Part shown: positions 1 to 8,375 of the stretch, piece after piece | How the letters are laid out: every line of letters starts with the position of its first letter | Position numbering within the stretch: the stretch's first letter is position 1 | Source: Saccharofermentans sp. | GTDB taxonomy: Bacteria; Bacillota; Clostridia; Saccharofermentanales; Saccharofermentanaceae | Direction: 5' to 3' | DNA length: 64,000 bases | Assembly: GCA_016292135.1 (NCBI GenBank) | Contig: JAEFAZ010000001.1 | Location: 310,001-374,000, forward strand | The notes under the pieces: generated by a model | Told to the model about the DNA's origin: nothing | Seen by the model: the letters and a program-made list of their open reading frames with translations, nothing else | Database searches by the model: none | Program-made: the position numbers and the translations under genes

Positions 1-997
1 AGAGCTTCTTCCTGACATCGATCTTGAACTTAAGAAGGAATCTGGAAAGCTTGATACCGGTCTTTAATTTCTTAGCCTTCTTAGGATCTGCATTTAAGCC
101 CTTCATGATCTTCTTATAGAACATCTCGAGCATGACAGGAACCATCAGAACACATGTAGGCTTTGCTTCCTGGAGATTCTGTGCGATATATCTTAAGCCT
201 TCGCATACTGAAATGGTTGTTCCTCTGTATACCTGGCCTAAGAATCCGCATGTGCACTCATAGGTATGGTGCAAAGGAAGAACGCTGAAGAACACATCGT
301 CAACATCGATATATAGCATCGAGAACATGGAGATCAGGTTCTTGCAGATGTTCCTCTGGCAGAGCATAACAGCCTTGGACTTGGCTGTAGTGCCTGACGT
401 GAAGAGTAATACGGTCATCTCTTCAGGATCGATCGTTGCCTCCGTAAAGGTCTTATCGCCGGAAGCAAGGAGGTCCTCACCTTCCTTGATAAACTTGGAA
501 TAAGAAAGGAATCTCTCGTCATCAGTGTCATCCATTGAGATCCAATATTTCATGGTAGGGACCTTGCCGTAGATTTCTTCAACGACATCCTTCTTGGATT
601 TGGAGAAGATAAGGATATCTACTTCTGCCCTGTTGAGCATGGATTCGATCTCTTCAGACTTAAGTTCCTTATCAAGAGGAACAACACAGCCGGTGCCGTT
701 TGTCGTTGCAAGATAAGATGTATACCATTCATATCTGGTCTCGGAAAGGATGGCAACTCTCGATCCCTTTGGAACATAATGCATGAGAGCTGTTCCGAGG
801 GAATCTATGTCATGATCGTACTTTTCGGTGCTGATCGGAACATATTCTCCTCCCTTCTTCTCCTTAACGAGAAATACGGGATTATCAGGAAATTCCTTAA
901 GTCTTGTCTTTATAACATCCCTTAGATTCTTAGGTCTGGTTACTTTGTAGAGGGGCTTGCCGAGATATGTCTCGGTATCAAAGATGTCTTTTCGCAT
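1..997 (-). CDS. AMP-forming acyl-CoA synthetase, N-terminal part (cut by left edge)
   Basis: About 332 residues of an ANL-superfamily adenylate-forming enzyme; the C-terminal half lies outside the window. These enzymes activate a fatty acid with ATP to an acyl-AMP and pass it to CoA. The phosphate-binding motif TSGTTAKSK (residues 200-208), preceded by LLF, is the family's signature, and the downstream LPLHHTYE region fits long-chain acyl-CoA synthetases. The ATG at 997 has an AGGAG Shine-Dalgarno seven bases upstream and a good promoter behind it, so the gene appears to be transcribed alone. The substrate cannot be told from this part; an acyl-ACP synthetase is possible. Confidence 0.85.
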   Translation of the reverse strand, partial: MRKDIFDTETYLGKPLYKVTRPKNLRDVIKTRLKEFPDNPVFLVKEKKGGEYVPISTEKYDHDIDSLGTALMHYVPKGSRVAILSETRYEWYTSYLATTNGTGCVVPLDKELKSEEIESMLNRAEVDILIFSKSKKDVVEEIYGKVPTMKYWISMDDTDDERFLSYSKFIKEGEDLLASGDKTFTEATIDPEEMTVLLFTSGTTAKSKAVMLCQRNICKNLISMFSMLYIDVDDVFFSVLPLHHTYECTCGFLGQVYRGTTISVCEGLRYIAQNLQEAKPTCVLMVPVMLEMFYKKIMKGLNADPKKAKKLKTGIKLSRFLLKFKIDVRKKL

Positions 998-1028
998 AAA
1001 AGGCTCCTAAAAAGTTTAGTATAAGTTT

Positions 1029-1056
1029 ATTCTAACAGTAGTAATTACAAGGTCAA
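1029..1056 (-). promoter_or_regulatory. Sigma-A-type promoter of the acyl-CoA synthetase gene
   Basis: Read on the minus strand: TTGACC (1051-1056), a 16-base spacer, then TAGAAT (1029-1034), about 30 bases upstream of the ATG at 997. Both hexamers differ from consensus by one base. Confidence 0.6.
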
Positions 1057-1139
1057 GCAAAAAATGCTTTGTTAATCAAAATATTATAAAAAATCAAAAG
1101 ATATTACTGTTTTTTATATAATCCGCGAAAAAATTGATA

Positions 1140-1167
1140 AGGGCTGTCTCATTACCGAGGCAGCCCT
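1140..1167 (-). terminator. Intrinsic terminator after the histidine kinase gene
   Basis: Inverted repeat with 11-base arms (1140-1150 and 1157-1167, one non-Watson-Crick pair) and a six-base loop. On the minus strand it is followed by a T-rich tract ending in TTTTTT. It lies just after the kinase stop codon and closes the pyr/two-component transcript. Confidence 0.7.
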
Positions 1168-1193
1168 GTCAGTTGATAAAATTTTTATGATAT

Positions 1194-2876
1194 CTATACT
1201 TTATTCCCTATCTTTGCTTCGAAAAGTCCGTCCTTAAGATCTGTCTTAAGCATGAGCTTATGCTGCTCAAGGATACGGCCGGCTATAGCTATGCCGAATC
1301 CGGGAGTATATACGTTAAGATCAGTCCTGTTCATTATGATAATGTTCTTCGGATCGATAACAACTTCGATCTTAGCGTCCTTGCTCTTATACTTTAATGC
1401 ATTATCGAGAAGACAGTAGATCGCCGTTTTAAAGTATTCCTTGTCCATCTTGATGACCTTGTCTCCGGTTATCTCAACATCAAAGGATCCTTTGGAAGCT
1501 GTTTCCTCAATGCATTCACGGACAGAGCATTTTACGAATTTTCGGTCGCTTTTCTCGGTCGTCTTAAGGATGGACTCGATATCTTTATTCATCTCGCCTG
1601 TCGCAGCCAGGATGGAATCGGCATATCTGTCTTTATCCTCTTCACCGGTAACATCCTTCAGATTCTCGGCATAGCCGCTTAAGATCTGTAAAGGAGTTTT
1701 GAGATTATGTGCAAGCGAGTCGATGAGGTTATTCTTAAAGATATTTTCTTCGTAAGCTTTCTTATATTGTCTGTAAGGTCTTAAAGATATAAGCAATGCG
1801 ATACCTGCAGCAAGGACGAACAGAATAACAGCAAAGATTATAAGGAAAGGCTTGAAGAAATTTCCGAACGGTAGTGTGGTCTTTACAAATTCAACGATAT
1901 ATTGACTTCCGTCAGTCATTTTCAGATACGACACTGTTCCCTTTGCGATTCTTCCGTCATCAAAGCTTTTGTAAGTTGTAATGCCCGTTTGTTCGTAGTC
2001 GCCGCTTTTAAACGTATCAAAGACATATTCAGCGTTCTCCTGATTTTTCATCAGAGAATCAAGATCGTTGGCATAGAACAGAGATCTGTTCTCATCCAGG
2101 ATAGCATCAGGACGGACAGGTCTCATAAAGACTGTCAAACCCTGATCAACGATCTCTTCTTCAACTGTCATCGTAGTATCTTTGTAAAGAGAAGCCTTGT
2201 CAGGATCTGTATAGTCTTTATAGAGTGAAGAACGCATTGAGAAGTTAGTTGCCTTATCGACCCTGCCGAGATGCAATCCTGATTCGTCCTCATAACAGGT
2301 TTTTACTATGTAATAATCGTAATTACAGTTTCCTATGATATCCGTTATCTTCCCCATTAAAGTGCTGTTCAGATCATAATCAATTATCTGATTCCATGTT
2401 TCGCCCAAATAGTAGTTTTCGGGATCATAAGCAACTTCTTTTGCTTCTTTCGATCTGATGTATTTGATCTTCCATTCTCCGCCTTTAGTTTTAGAAGTTG
2501 TCTCCCCTATAGATAAGAGTTCGTCATCATCGGTTGCATAATACCAGTAATGCATATTATTCTCGACAGGTACAATATCGTAATCCGTTTCGAATATGGT
2601 GGCGAAAGAACCATCTTCATTAACTTTCGCTAACTTGATATATTCAGAGTTATAGAAATTGGTGATTATCTTGATAAATTCTTCACCTATCTCTCCATCA
2701 TGATAACTGACCATCAGACGATTATACTTATCAGCGAAATAGTCATAGCCGCCGTTGATAGCAGAATTATAACTTTCTTGAAGATATGTGAAAGTTATCA
2801 GATAAATGATCAGCGCAGCGATAAGGCAAGCTATTATCCTTACCAGTGCAAAATTAAAAAACGATTTCTTCTTCAT
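1194..2876 (-). CDS. Sensor histidine kinase with large extracytoplasmic domain
   Basis: A 560-residue membrane kinase. Transmembrane segments at about 9-31 and 343-366 flank a roughly 310-residue extracytoplasmic sensor domain I do not recognise. The HisKA motif LIDSLAHNLKTPLQ places the phosphorylated histidine at H390, and the N box is at about 488-494 (LLDNALKYK). The ATPase domain is short: no DxGxG box follows the N box, and the sequence goes from IIIMNRTD to a glycine-rich GFGIAIAGR stretch (526-534). It follows its response regulator by 25 bases with a GGAGG ribosome site, so the two form a two-component system. The signal is unknown. Confidence 0.88.
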   Translation of the reverse strand: MKKKSFFNFALVRIIACLIAALIIYLITFTYLQESYNSAINGGYDYFADKYNRLMVSYHDGEIGEEFIKIITNFYNSEYIKLAKVNEDGSFATIFETDYDIVPVENNMHYWYYATDDDELLSIGETTSKTKGGEWKIKYIRSKEAKEVAYDPENYYLGETWNQIIDYDLNSTLMGKITDIIGNCNYDYYIVKTCYEDESGLHLGRVDKATNFSMRSSLYKDYTDPDKASLYKDTTMTVEEEIVDQGLTVFMRPVRPDAILDENRSLFYANDLDSLMKNQENAEYVFDTFKSGDYEQTGITTYKSFDDGRIAKGTVSYLKMTDGSQYIVEFVKTTLPFGNFFKPFLIIFAVILFVLAAGIALLISLRPYRQYKKAYEENIFKNNLIDSLAHNLKTPLQILSGYAENLKDVTGEEDKDRYADSILAATGEMNKDIESILKTTEKSDRKFVKCSVRECIEETASKGSFDVEITGDKVIKMDKEYFKTAIYCLLDNALKYKSKDAKIEVVIDPKNIIIMNRTDLNVYTPGFGIAIAGRILEQHKLMLKTDLKDGLFEAKIGNKV

Positions 2877-2901
2877 GTGTAACGATCCTCCAATCGGCTT
2901 A

Positions 2902-3576
2902 TCAGCCTTGTTCCAGCTTGTATCCGACTCCGATGAGAGTCTTGATACGGGCTCCTTCTTTACGAAGTTTTTTCCGGAGGTTCTTCACGCGGTTATCGAT
3001 AACACGTTCCGTAATATACATATCATCACCCCAGGCGACTGCAAGAATAAGTTTTCTGCTTATCGCCGTATCGGGATGTTCCATCATGTATTTAAGGATC
3101 TGATACTCCTTGGGAGGTAGATCGACGATCTCCCCTGCAACAGTTACTTCAAACTTCCCGGGGTCCAGAGATATCTCACCCACTCTAACTATCTTGTGTT
3201 CTTTAACTTCAGTCTTAGTCCGCCCTAAGAGAGCCAATATCTTGCTGTAGAGAACGGCAATGGAAAACGGTTTTACAATATAATCATCAGCGCCTAATTC
3301 ATATCCGTAAAGAACGTCTTCTTCACGCGTCTTGCCGGTCAGGAACATTATCGGGACATCAGATCTCTTCCGGATGATCTTGCATAATTCGAATCCGTCA
3401 AGCCCGGGCATCATAACATCAAGTATTATGAGATCATAGCATGCATTAAGGATCTTATTGAGTCCGGTTTTGCCGTCTTCAGCAAGATCCAGTTCGATCT
3501 CATCACGCCTGCCGAAATAATCGCCTATTACTTCACGTATCCTAAGATCATCTTCAACGAGTAAGACTTTGTACAT
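2902..3576 (-). CDS. OmpR/PhoB-family response regulator
   Basis: A 224-residue DNA-binding response regulator. The receiver occupies residues 1-115, with acidic residues near 9-10, phosphoacceptor D53 in LIILDVMMPGLDG, and the conserved lysine in IVKPF. The C-terminal winged-helix domain (about 130-222) carries the family motif KEYQILKYM and the recognition region RVIDNRVKNLRKKL. It is cotranscribed with the downstream histidine kinase. The start has an AAGGAGGG site. A 9-bp direct repeat with 11-bp period lies just upstream (3612-3631), which is the usual shape of an OmpR-type binding site. The gene sits 54 bases after the pyrE-like gene with no terminator between them. Confidence 0.93.
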   Translation of the reverse strand: MYKVLLVEDDLRIREVIGDYFGRRDEIELDLAEDGKTGLNKILNACYDLIILDVMMPGLDGFELCKIIRKRSDVPIMFLTGKTREEDVLYGYELGADDYIVKPFSIAVLYSKILALLGRTKTEVKEHKIVRVGEISLDPGKFEVTVAGEIVDLPPKEYQILKYMMEHPDTAISRKLILAVAWGDDMYITERVIDNRVKNLRKKLRKEGARIKTLIGVGYKLEQG

Positions 3577-3611
3577 GAATACCCTCCTTCAAGAGTATGT
3601 TACACGTCCAA

Positions 3612-3631
3612 TGTATCGTTGGTGTATCGTT
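3612..3631 (-). promoter_or_regulatory. Candidate OmpR-type direct-repeat operator
   Basis: The 9-mer TGTATCGTT occurs twice (3612-3620 and 3623-3631) with 11-base spacing, 36-55 bases upstream of the response regulator start. Winged-helix response regulators usually bind head-to-tail half-sites about one helical turn apart. Autoregulation by the adjacent regulator is inference. Confidence 0.35.
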
Positions 3632-4473
3632 TATACAAATCCTTTTGAGATCGCAAGTTCCGCTCTTTCCTTAGCCTTACCGCCCAATGCGATCTGTTCA
3701 TCGATAAACGAGGGATGTGATGCGATGAACTCCTTGATATATGCATCAGGATCTTCGAGAAACCTGATGATCAATGCATATTGAGCCTCGTTGATGTAGG
3801 AATTAGCAAGAGCGTGATCGAAAAGATCCTTGTCTATCGCCGTAAGAGTTACCATGTTAACGCCAAGGTCTGAAAGGACCTTGCGTCCGTTCTGCTTTCG
3901 GTCAACAACGGCTATCGTATCCGTTATCGTGTATCCCAGATCGCGGATAACGGGGATCCAGGCTCTTTCATAACTTGATGCTTCAGTTATTAGATCAGCA
4001 ATGTGAAGGACTTTGCCACCCTTCTTGATATCATCTGTTTTCTGCATGTTGCAGTCTGTATAGCATGTTGTAAGATCTTTATAGATCGTAAGATGATCTT
4101 TATCAAGGAAGTGCGCAGGGAGCATCGAGAAGAAGAAATCCCTTCTCTCACCGCCGGAGATGATGTCGCAGTCGAATTCAGAAGCTTTATCCGTCAGTAT
4201 ATCGATAGTCTTCTTATATGTTTCGGAGGAATTGTAAAGATCAGCCAGAGCATCGAAGATATTCTCGGGAGCTGTTTCCTTATCTTCAGCGATACTGTCT
4301 TCGATCACTTTCAGGATGCCGTTTGCTGTCTGCTCGTCTCCTGAAAGGAAATGAGTGTTGCAGTAAAAAGGACCGAGCTTTCCGGATGTATACCAGAAAG
4401 GAGTATCGGCAGGGGCAACCTTTACCGCAGATGTTTCAAAGAGCATATTGTTGATGATCTCGGAATTATTCAT
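3631..4473 (-). CDS. pyrE: Divergent orotate phosphoribosyltransferase-like protein
   Basis: A 280-residue protein at the end of the pyr gene run. The N-terminal motif FWYTSGKLGPFYC (26-38) resembles the substrate loop of orotate phosphoribosyltransferase, which joins orotate to PRPP to give OMP. The PRPP-binding site is recognisable but altered: GKVLHIADLITEASS (153-167) where the family has a DD-(I/L)-x-T-x-G-T/S core. It is also about 70 residues longer than typical PyrE. Position next to pyrD and pyrK, and absence of any other pyrE in the operon, argue that it does the OPRT step. A phosphoribosyltransferase with another substrate remains possible. It starts 19 bases after pyrD. Confidence 0.62.
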   Translation of the reverse strand: MNNSEIINNMLFETSAVKVAPADTPFWYTSGKLGPFYCNTHFLSGDEQTANGILKVIEDSIAEDKETAPENIFDALADLYNSSETYKKTIDILTDKASEFDCDIISGGERRDFFFSMLPAHFLDKDHLTIYKDLTTCYTDCNMQKTDDIKKGGKVLHIADLITEASSYERAWIPVIRDLGYTITDTIAVVDRKQNGRKVLSDLGVNMVTLTAIDKDLFDHALANSYINEAQYALIIRFLEDPDAYIKEFIASHPSFIDEQIALGGKAKERAELAISKGFV

Positions 4474-4492
4474 GTTATTTATCCTCCATATG

Positions 4493-5413
4493 TTATTCCC
4501 ATAATCTCAAAGTTCCCGTAAGGGACGAGATATTGTCGATGTTGTTGTCTTCACAATATTTAACAAGACCATTTGTGATAGTAAATCCTGCATCAGGATG
4601 GATGAGGCTGGCAGTTCCGACCTCAACTGCAGAAGCACCGGCGATCATAAATTCGATAACGTCTTCAGCAGACATTATACCGCCGCAGCCTACGATCGGG
4701 ATATCCAATACCCTGCTGCATTCAGAGACCATACGGATCGCAACAGGCATGACTGCCGGGCCGGAATATCCGCCTGTGTTGTTCTGTACTACAGGTCTTC
4801 TTGTCTTGATATTGATCCTCATGCCGAGAAGAGTATTAATGAGCACAACAGCGTCTGCTCCTCCCTCCTGCGCTGCTTTAGCGGGAGCAGTTATATCAGT
4901 AACATTAGGTGTGAGTTTTATCCACAAAGGAAGATCCGTAAGATCTCTTAAAGCAGATACGATCCTTTTTACCTGATCAGGCTCAGAACCTATGGACATA
5001 CAACCTTCCTTAACGTTGGGACAGGAAAGATTGATCTCCAGTGCATCGATCTTATCTTTATAAGGATCGAGCTTTTTTACCATGTCACAGTAATCTTCAT
5101 AAGAATGTCCGGCAACGTTAACGATAACGCCGGTATCAAGCGATCTCATATAATCGAGCTCATGTTCTATGAAGTAATCAACTCCGGGATTCTGGAGGCC
5201 GACGGAATTAAGCATACCTGATGCGCACTCAGCTACACGGCAGCCTTCGTTGCCCTGACGGGGCTTTATCGTAAGGCCTTTAGAAGACAGCCCTCCTAAG
5301 ACAGAAAGGTCATAGTATTCAGAAAGTTCACGGCCGAAATTACATGTTCCGGATGCGAGGATCACCGGACTCTTTAAAGTTACATTGCCTACTTTAACTT
5401 CCAAGGGGTTCAT
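4493..5413 (-). CDS. pyrD: Dihydroorotate dehydrogenase B, catalytic subunit
   Basis: A 306-residue FMN-dependent TIM-barrel enzyme that oxidises dihydroorotate to orotate. Visible signatures: the N-terminal PVILASGTCNFG; NLSCPNVKEG, with the cysteine expected for the class 1B catalytic base; the substrate/FMN region NTLLGM with downstream lysines and asparagines; and IPIVGCGGI with a C-terminal EVGTASL phosphate-binding stretch. Class 1B enzymes pair with the iron-sulfur flavoprotein PyrK, which is encoded immediately upstream and overlaps by 4 bases. Electrons therefore go to NAD+ rather than directly to quinone or fumarate. Confidence 0.96.
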   Translation of the reverse strand: MNPLEVKVGNVTLKSPVILASGTCNFGRELSEYYDLSVLGGLSSKGLTIKPRQGNEGCRVAECASGMLNSVGLQNPGVDYFIEHELDYMRSLDTGVIVNVAGHSYEDYCDMVKKLDPYKDKIDALEINLSCPNVKEGCMSIGSEPDQVKRIVSALRDLTDLPLWIKLTPNVTDITAPAKAAQEGGADAVVLINTLLGMRINIKTRRPVVQNNTGGYSGPAVMPVAIRMVSECSRVLDIPIVGCGGIMSAEDVIEFMIAGASAVEVGTASLIHPDAGFTITNGLVKYCEDNNIDNISSLTGTLRLWE

Positions 5414-6171
5414 AAGATCACCTCCTCAAAATCGAAGACAGGCCCATCTTTGCAGCATCTTACATGCTTAAAGTCTTCGCCGGGAACATCACTCTTTGTC
5501 TTGCATACACATACAAGACAGATGCCGACTCCGCAGGCCATATGCTGTTCAGTCGAAACAAAACATCTAAGCCCCTTGGACTTAGCCCATTCACCAACAC
5601 CCTTCATCATGGGGGTGGGGCCGACACAAAGGACGCAAGGATTCCCCTTAAGTACCAAAGAATCCAAACCTGTTATAACGTTACCGTGTATGCCGTAATC
5701 ACCACTGTCTGTCGTAACAACAAAGCCTTCCTGAGCCATAACGACCTGTTCCCTGTTGCGGAAGCCGAAAACAACAGTAACATCTTTACCTGCATCCGAC
5801 AGGACATCATAGGTAAAGTTCAAAGGGAATACACCCGTTCCGCCTCCTGCAAGAATATAAGAATCAAAAGAATCAAGATCAAAACCGTTGCCCAAAGGGC
5901 CGAGGATATCAACCATATCTCCTTCTTTCAGGAGGGACAGATTCTCTGTTCCGTGGCCGACGATCTTAACTCCGATCTTGATCATGCCGTCATCCTTATC
6001 TGCACCTGCTATACCGAAAGGGCGCTTTAAGAACTTACCGCAGGATACATTAACAAACTGTCCGGGCTTGGCAAAAGATGCTATCTCAGGACAACTAAGT
6101 TCAAAAAGGATCGTATCCGTATTAAAATATCTAATCGATCTTACTCTTGCTCTGTATTCGTTATGGTCCAT
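5410..6171 (-). CDS. pyrK: Dihydroorotate dehydrogenase B, electron-transfer subunit
   Basis: Ferredoxin-reductase-type subunit that carries electrons from PyrD to NAD+. An N-terminal FAD-binding barrel (KRPFGIAG, RPF-type motif) is followed by an NAD-binding fold (YILAGGTGVFPL). A C-terminal cysteine cluster (CGVGICLVCVCKT...CCKDGP) binds a 2Fe-2S centre. The frame is open further upstream to 6216, but that would overlap pyrF. The ATG at 6171 has a clean AAGGA site and starts 14 bases after the pyrF stop, so I chose it. It overlaps pyrD by 4 bases. Confidence 0.93.
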   Translation of the reverse strand: MDHNEYRARVRSIRYFNTDTILFELSCPEIASFAKPGQFVNVSCGKFLKRPFGIAGADKDDGMIKIGVKIVGHGTENLSLLKEGDMVDILGPLGNGFDLDSFDSYILAGGGTGVFPLNFTYDVLSDAGKDVTVVFGFRNREQVVMAQEGFVVTTDSGDYGIHGNVITGLDSLVLKGNPCVLCVGPTPMMKGVGEWAKSKGLRCFVSTEQHMACGVGICLVCVCKTKSDVPGEDFKHVRCCKDGPVFDFEEVIL

Positions 6172-6184
6172 ATATAATTCCTTA

Positions 6185-7132
6185 TCAGACATACTTTCTG
6201 TCGGCAAGAGCCGCATTGAGCTTGTCTCTCATGTCGATAGCTTCTTCTCTCGTGCATTCTGCAAAGTCTTCTCTGGTCTTTCCTTCTCTGGACTTCCAAG
6301 CGCACATAAGGCTTCTGGAAGCGTTTACGATGGATCCCTTACCGTCAGCCGTAAATGAAGCTACTGCAGCGTCAGGACCTGCTCCCTGCGCACCGTAACC
6401 GGGTACGAGTATAAGGGCATGAGGCATGCGCTTACGTGCTTCCACGGCCTGTTCGGGCCAGGTAGCACCGACGACTGCGCCGACTGACGAGAATCCGTTG
6501 TCTCCAATGAGCTCTTCTCCCCATTCGTTAACAAGGTCAGCCATTGCCTGATAGACCTGTCTTCCGTCCTTAAGTTCCAGATCCTGCAGATCTCCTGCAG
6601 AAGGATTTGATGTTCTTACGAGGCAGAAGATGCCCGTTCCCTCTGTTTTGGAGACTTCGCTGAAAGGAGCAACACCGTCTTTGCCAAGATATGCATTGAC
6701 TGTTACTGCATCTGCGCCTGTCATCCTGAGAAAGCTGCCGTCAGAAATCTGAGTCTCACCCAAGATGCCTGTAGCATAAGCCTGTGCAGTAGTTCCGATA
6801 TCGTTGCGCTTGGCGTCGAGGATAACAAGCATACCCTTGGACCGGGCATATTCAATGGTAGCATCCAAAGCACGCATTCCTTCGAGGCCGTACATCTCAT
6901 AGTAAGCGCTCTGAGGTTTAACAGCGGGAACGATATCGCATACTGCATCGATAAGGCCTTTATTGAACATAAGGATCGCTTCAGCCGTCGATCTTGCCGG
7001 ATCGTCGAAAAGTGAATTAGCTTTTTCGACGATGGAATCAGGAATATATTCCAGCTTGGGATCCAGTCCCATAACAGTAGGATTATTCTTGGCAGCGATG
7101 GCGTCTGTCAGTCTGTCAGCAAAGTTTCTCAT
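6185..7132 (-). CDS. pyrF: Orotidine 5'-phosphate decarboxylase (type 2)
   Basis: A 315-residue enzyme that decarboxylates OMP to UMP, the last step of the pathway. The catalytic signature LDAKRNDIGTTA and the longer length identify the PyrF type 2 family rather than the 230-240-residue type 1 of Bacillus. A C-terminal phosphate-binding region, ILVPGYGAQGAG, is present. The start overlaps the end of pyrC by 17 bases, indicating translational coupling within the operon. Confidence 0.95.
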   Translation of the reverse strand: MRNFADRLTDAIAAKNNPTVMGLDPKLEYIPDSIVEKANSLFDDPARSTAEAILMFNKGLIDAVCDIVPAVKPQSAYYEMYGLEGMRALDATIEYARSKGMLVILDAKRNDIGTTAQAYATGILGETQISDGSFLRMTGADAVTVNAYLGKDGVAPFSEVSKTEGTGIFCLVRTSNPSAGDLQDLELKDGRQVYQAMADLVNEWGEELIGDNGFSSVGAVVGATWPEQAVEARKRMPHALILVPGYGAQGAGPDAAVASFTADGKGSIVNASRSLMCAWKSREGKTREDFAECTREEAIDMRDKLNAALADRKYV

Positions 7133-8375
7133 ATGTGATATTACCTCCCATAACAGTCAGCATCGTCTCACCATAGAGCTTCCAGCCGTGGTACGGTGTG
7201 TTGCGTCCCTTGGTGAGCATCTTTTCCTTATCGAAAACGAACTCGTTCTCAAGATCGAATACGGCGAAGTCAGCATCGTCACCGACCTCCATGCCGCCTC
7301 TTCCGAGGCCCAGGAGCTTGGAAGGATTGTAGCACATGAGATCCATGAGCCTTTCCATGCTGATGATACCGGGCTTTACAAGATAAGTATAACTTAAGGC
7401 GAAGGAACTCTCGAGACCGACTATTCCGTTATTTGCAAGAGAGAACTCTATTACCTTCTCATCCTGGTGATGAGGAGCGTGATCGGTTACAATGCAGTCG
7501 ACAGTACCGTCAGCGATAGCTTCAATAACAGCCTGCCTGTGCTCTTCCGTACGGAGCGGCGGATGCATCTTGAAGTTGGAATCGAAAGATTCACATTCCT
7601 TATCAGTCAGCGTGAAGTAGTGCGGGCATGTCTCGCAAGTAACCTTAACGCCTCTTGCTTTGGCTTCTCTTATCATGCGCATGCCGCCTTTGGTCGATAC
7701 ATGGCATTCATGTGTGGGAAGACCTAAGTATTCGGCGATGATGATATCTCTTGCGATCATGATATCTTCTGAAGCCGTTGGTATACCCTTGATACCGATC
7801 GAAGTTGAAACGATGCCTTCGTTCATCGCGCCTTCCATATCGATCGAATAGTCTTCACAGTGGTTTAATACCGGCACATCAAAATCCGATGCGTATTCAA
7901 GGACTTTGCGCATCAGTCCGGCATTTGCGATGGGTTTGCCGTCATCTGATACAGCTACTATGCCGGCTTCCTTCATAAGTCCTATCTCGGCAAGTTCCTT
8001 GCCGGCCAGACCCTTGCTTGCTGCACCTATAGGATAGACACGGCACTTCCCTGCTTCCCTGGCCTTCTTAAGGATGCCTGAAACAACTGCAGGGTTGTCA
8101 CATACGGGATCTGTGTTGGGCATGGGGCAGACTGCCGTAAATCCGCCTCTTGCGGCGGCTGCAGTTCCCGTTGCTATCGTTTCCCTGTATTCATATCCGG
8201 GTTCTCTGAGATGCACATGCATATCGATAAGTCCCGGAAGGACCGTTGCGCCCTTTGCATCGAAAACTCTGTCTGCCTTGGACTCATCGAACTTATCGGC
8301 GAACTTGCCGTCTTCAACATATATGGTATCTGTGTCTTTTTTAAAGACCTTACAGTTTTTGACTATCAATCTCAT
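7116..8375 (-). CDS. pyrC: Dihydroorotase (class I)
   Basis: A 419-residue zinc amidohydrolase that cyclises carbamoyl aspartate to dihydroorotate. The metal-binding motif DMHVHLREPG near residue 52 and the substrate motif MPNTDP are textbook. Further metal ligands appear in LNHCED, HECHVST and the TDHAPH motif. Length fits bacterial class I dihydroorotases. It overlaps pyrB by 4 bases and pyrF by 17, so the three are translated from one message. Confidence 0.96.
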   Translation of the reverse strand: MRLIVKNCKVFKKDTDTIYVEDGKFADKFDESKADRVFDAKGATVLPGLIDMHVHLREPGYEYRETIATGTAAAARGGFTAVCPMPNTDPVCDNPAVVSGILKKAREAGKCRVYPIGAASKGLAGKELAEIGLMKEAGIVAVSDDGKPIANAGLMRKVLEYASDFDVPVLNHCEDYSIDMEGAMNEGIVSTSIGIKGIPTASEDIMIARDIIIAEYLGLPTHECHVSTKGGMRMIREAKARGVKVTCETCPHYFTLTDKECESFDSNFKMHPPLRTEEHRQAVIEAIADGTVDCIVTDHAPHHQDEKVIEFSLANNGIVGLESSFALSYTYLVKPGIISMERLMDLMCYNPSKLLGLGRGGMEVGDDADFAVFDLENEFVFDKEKMLTKGRNTPYHGWKLYGETMLTVMGGNITYEKLC

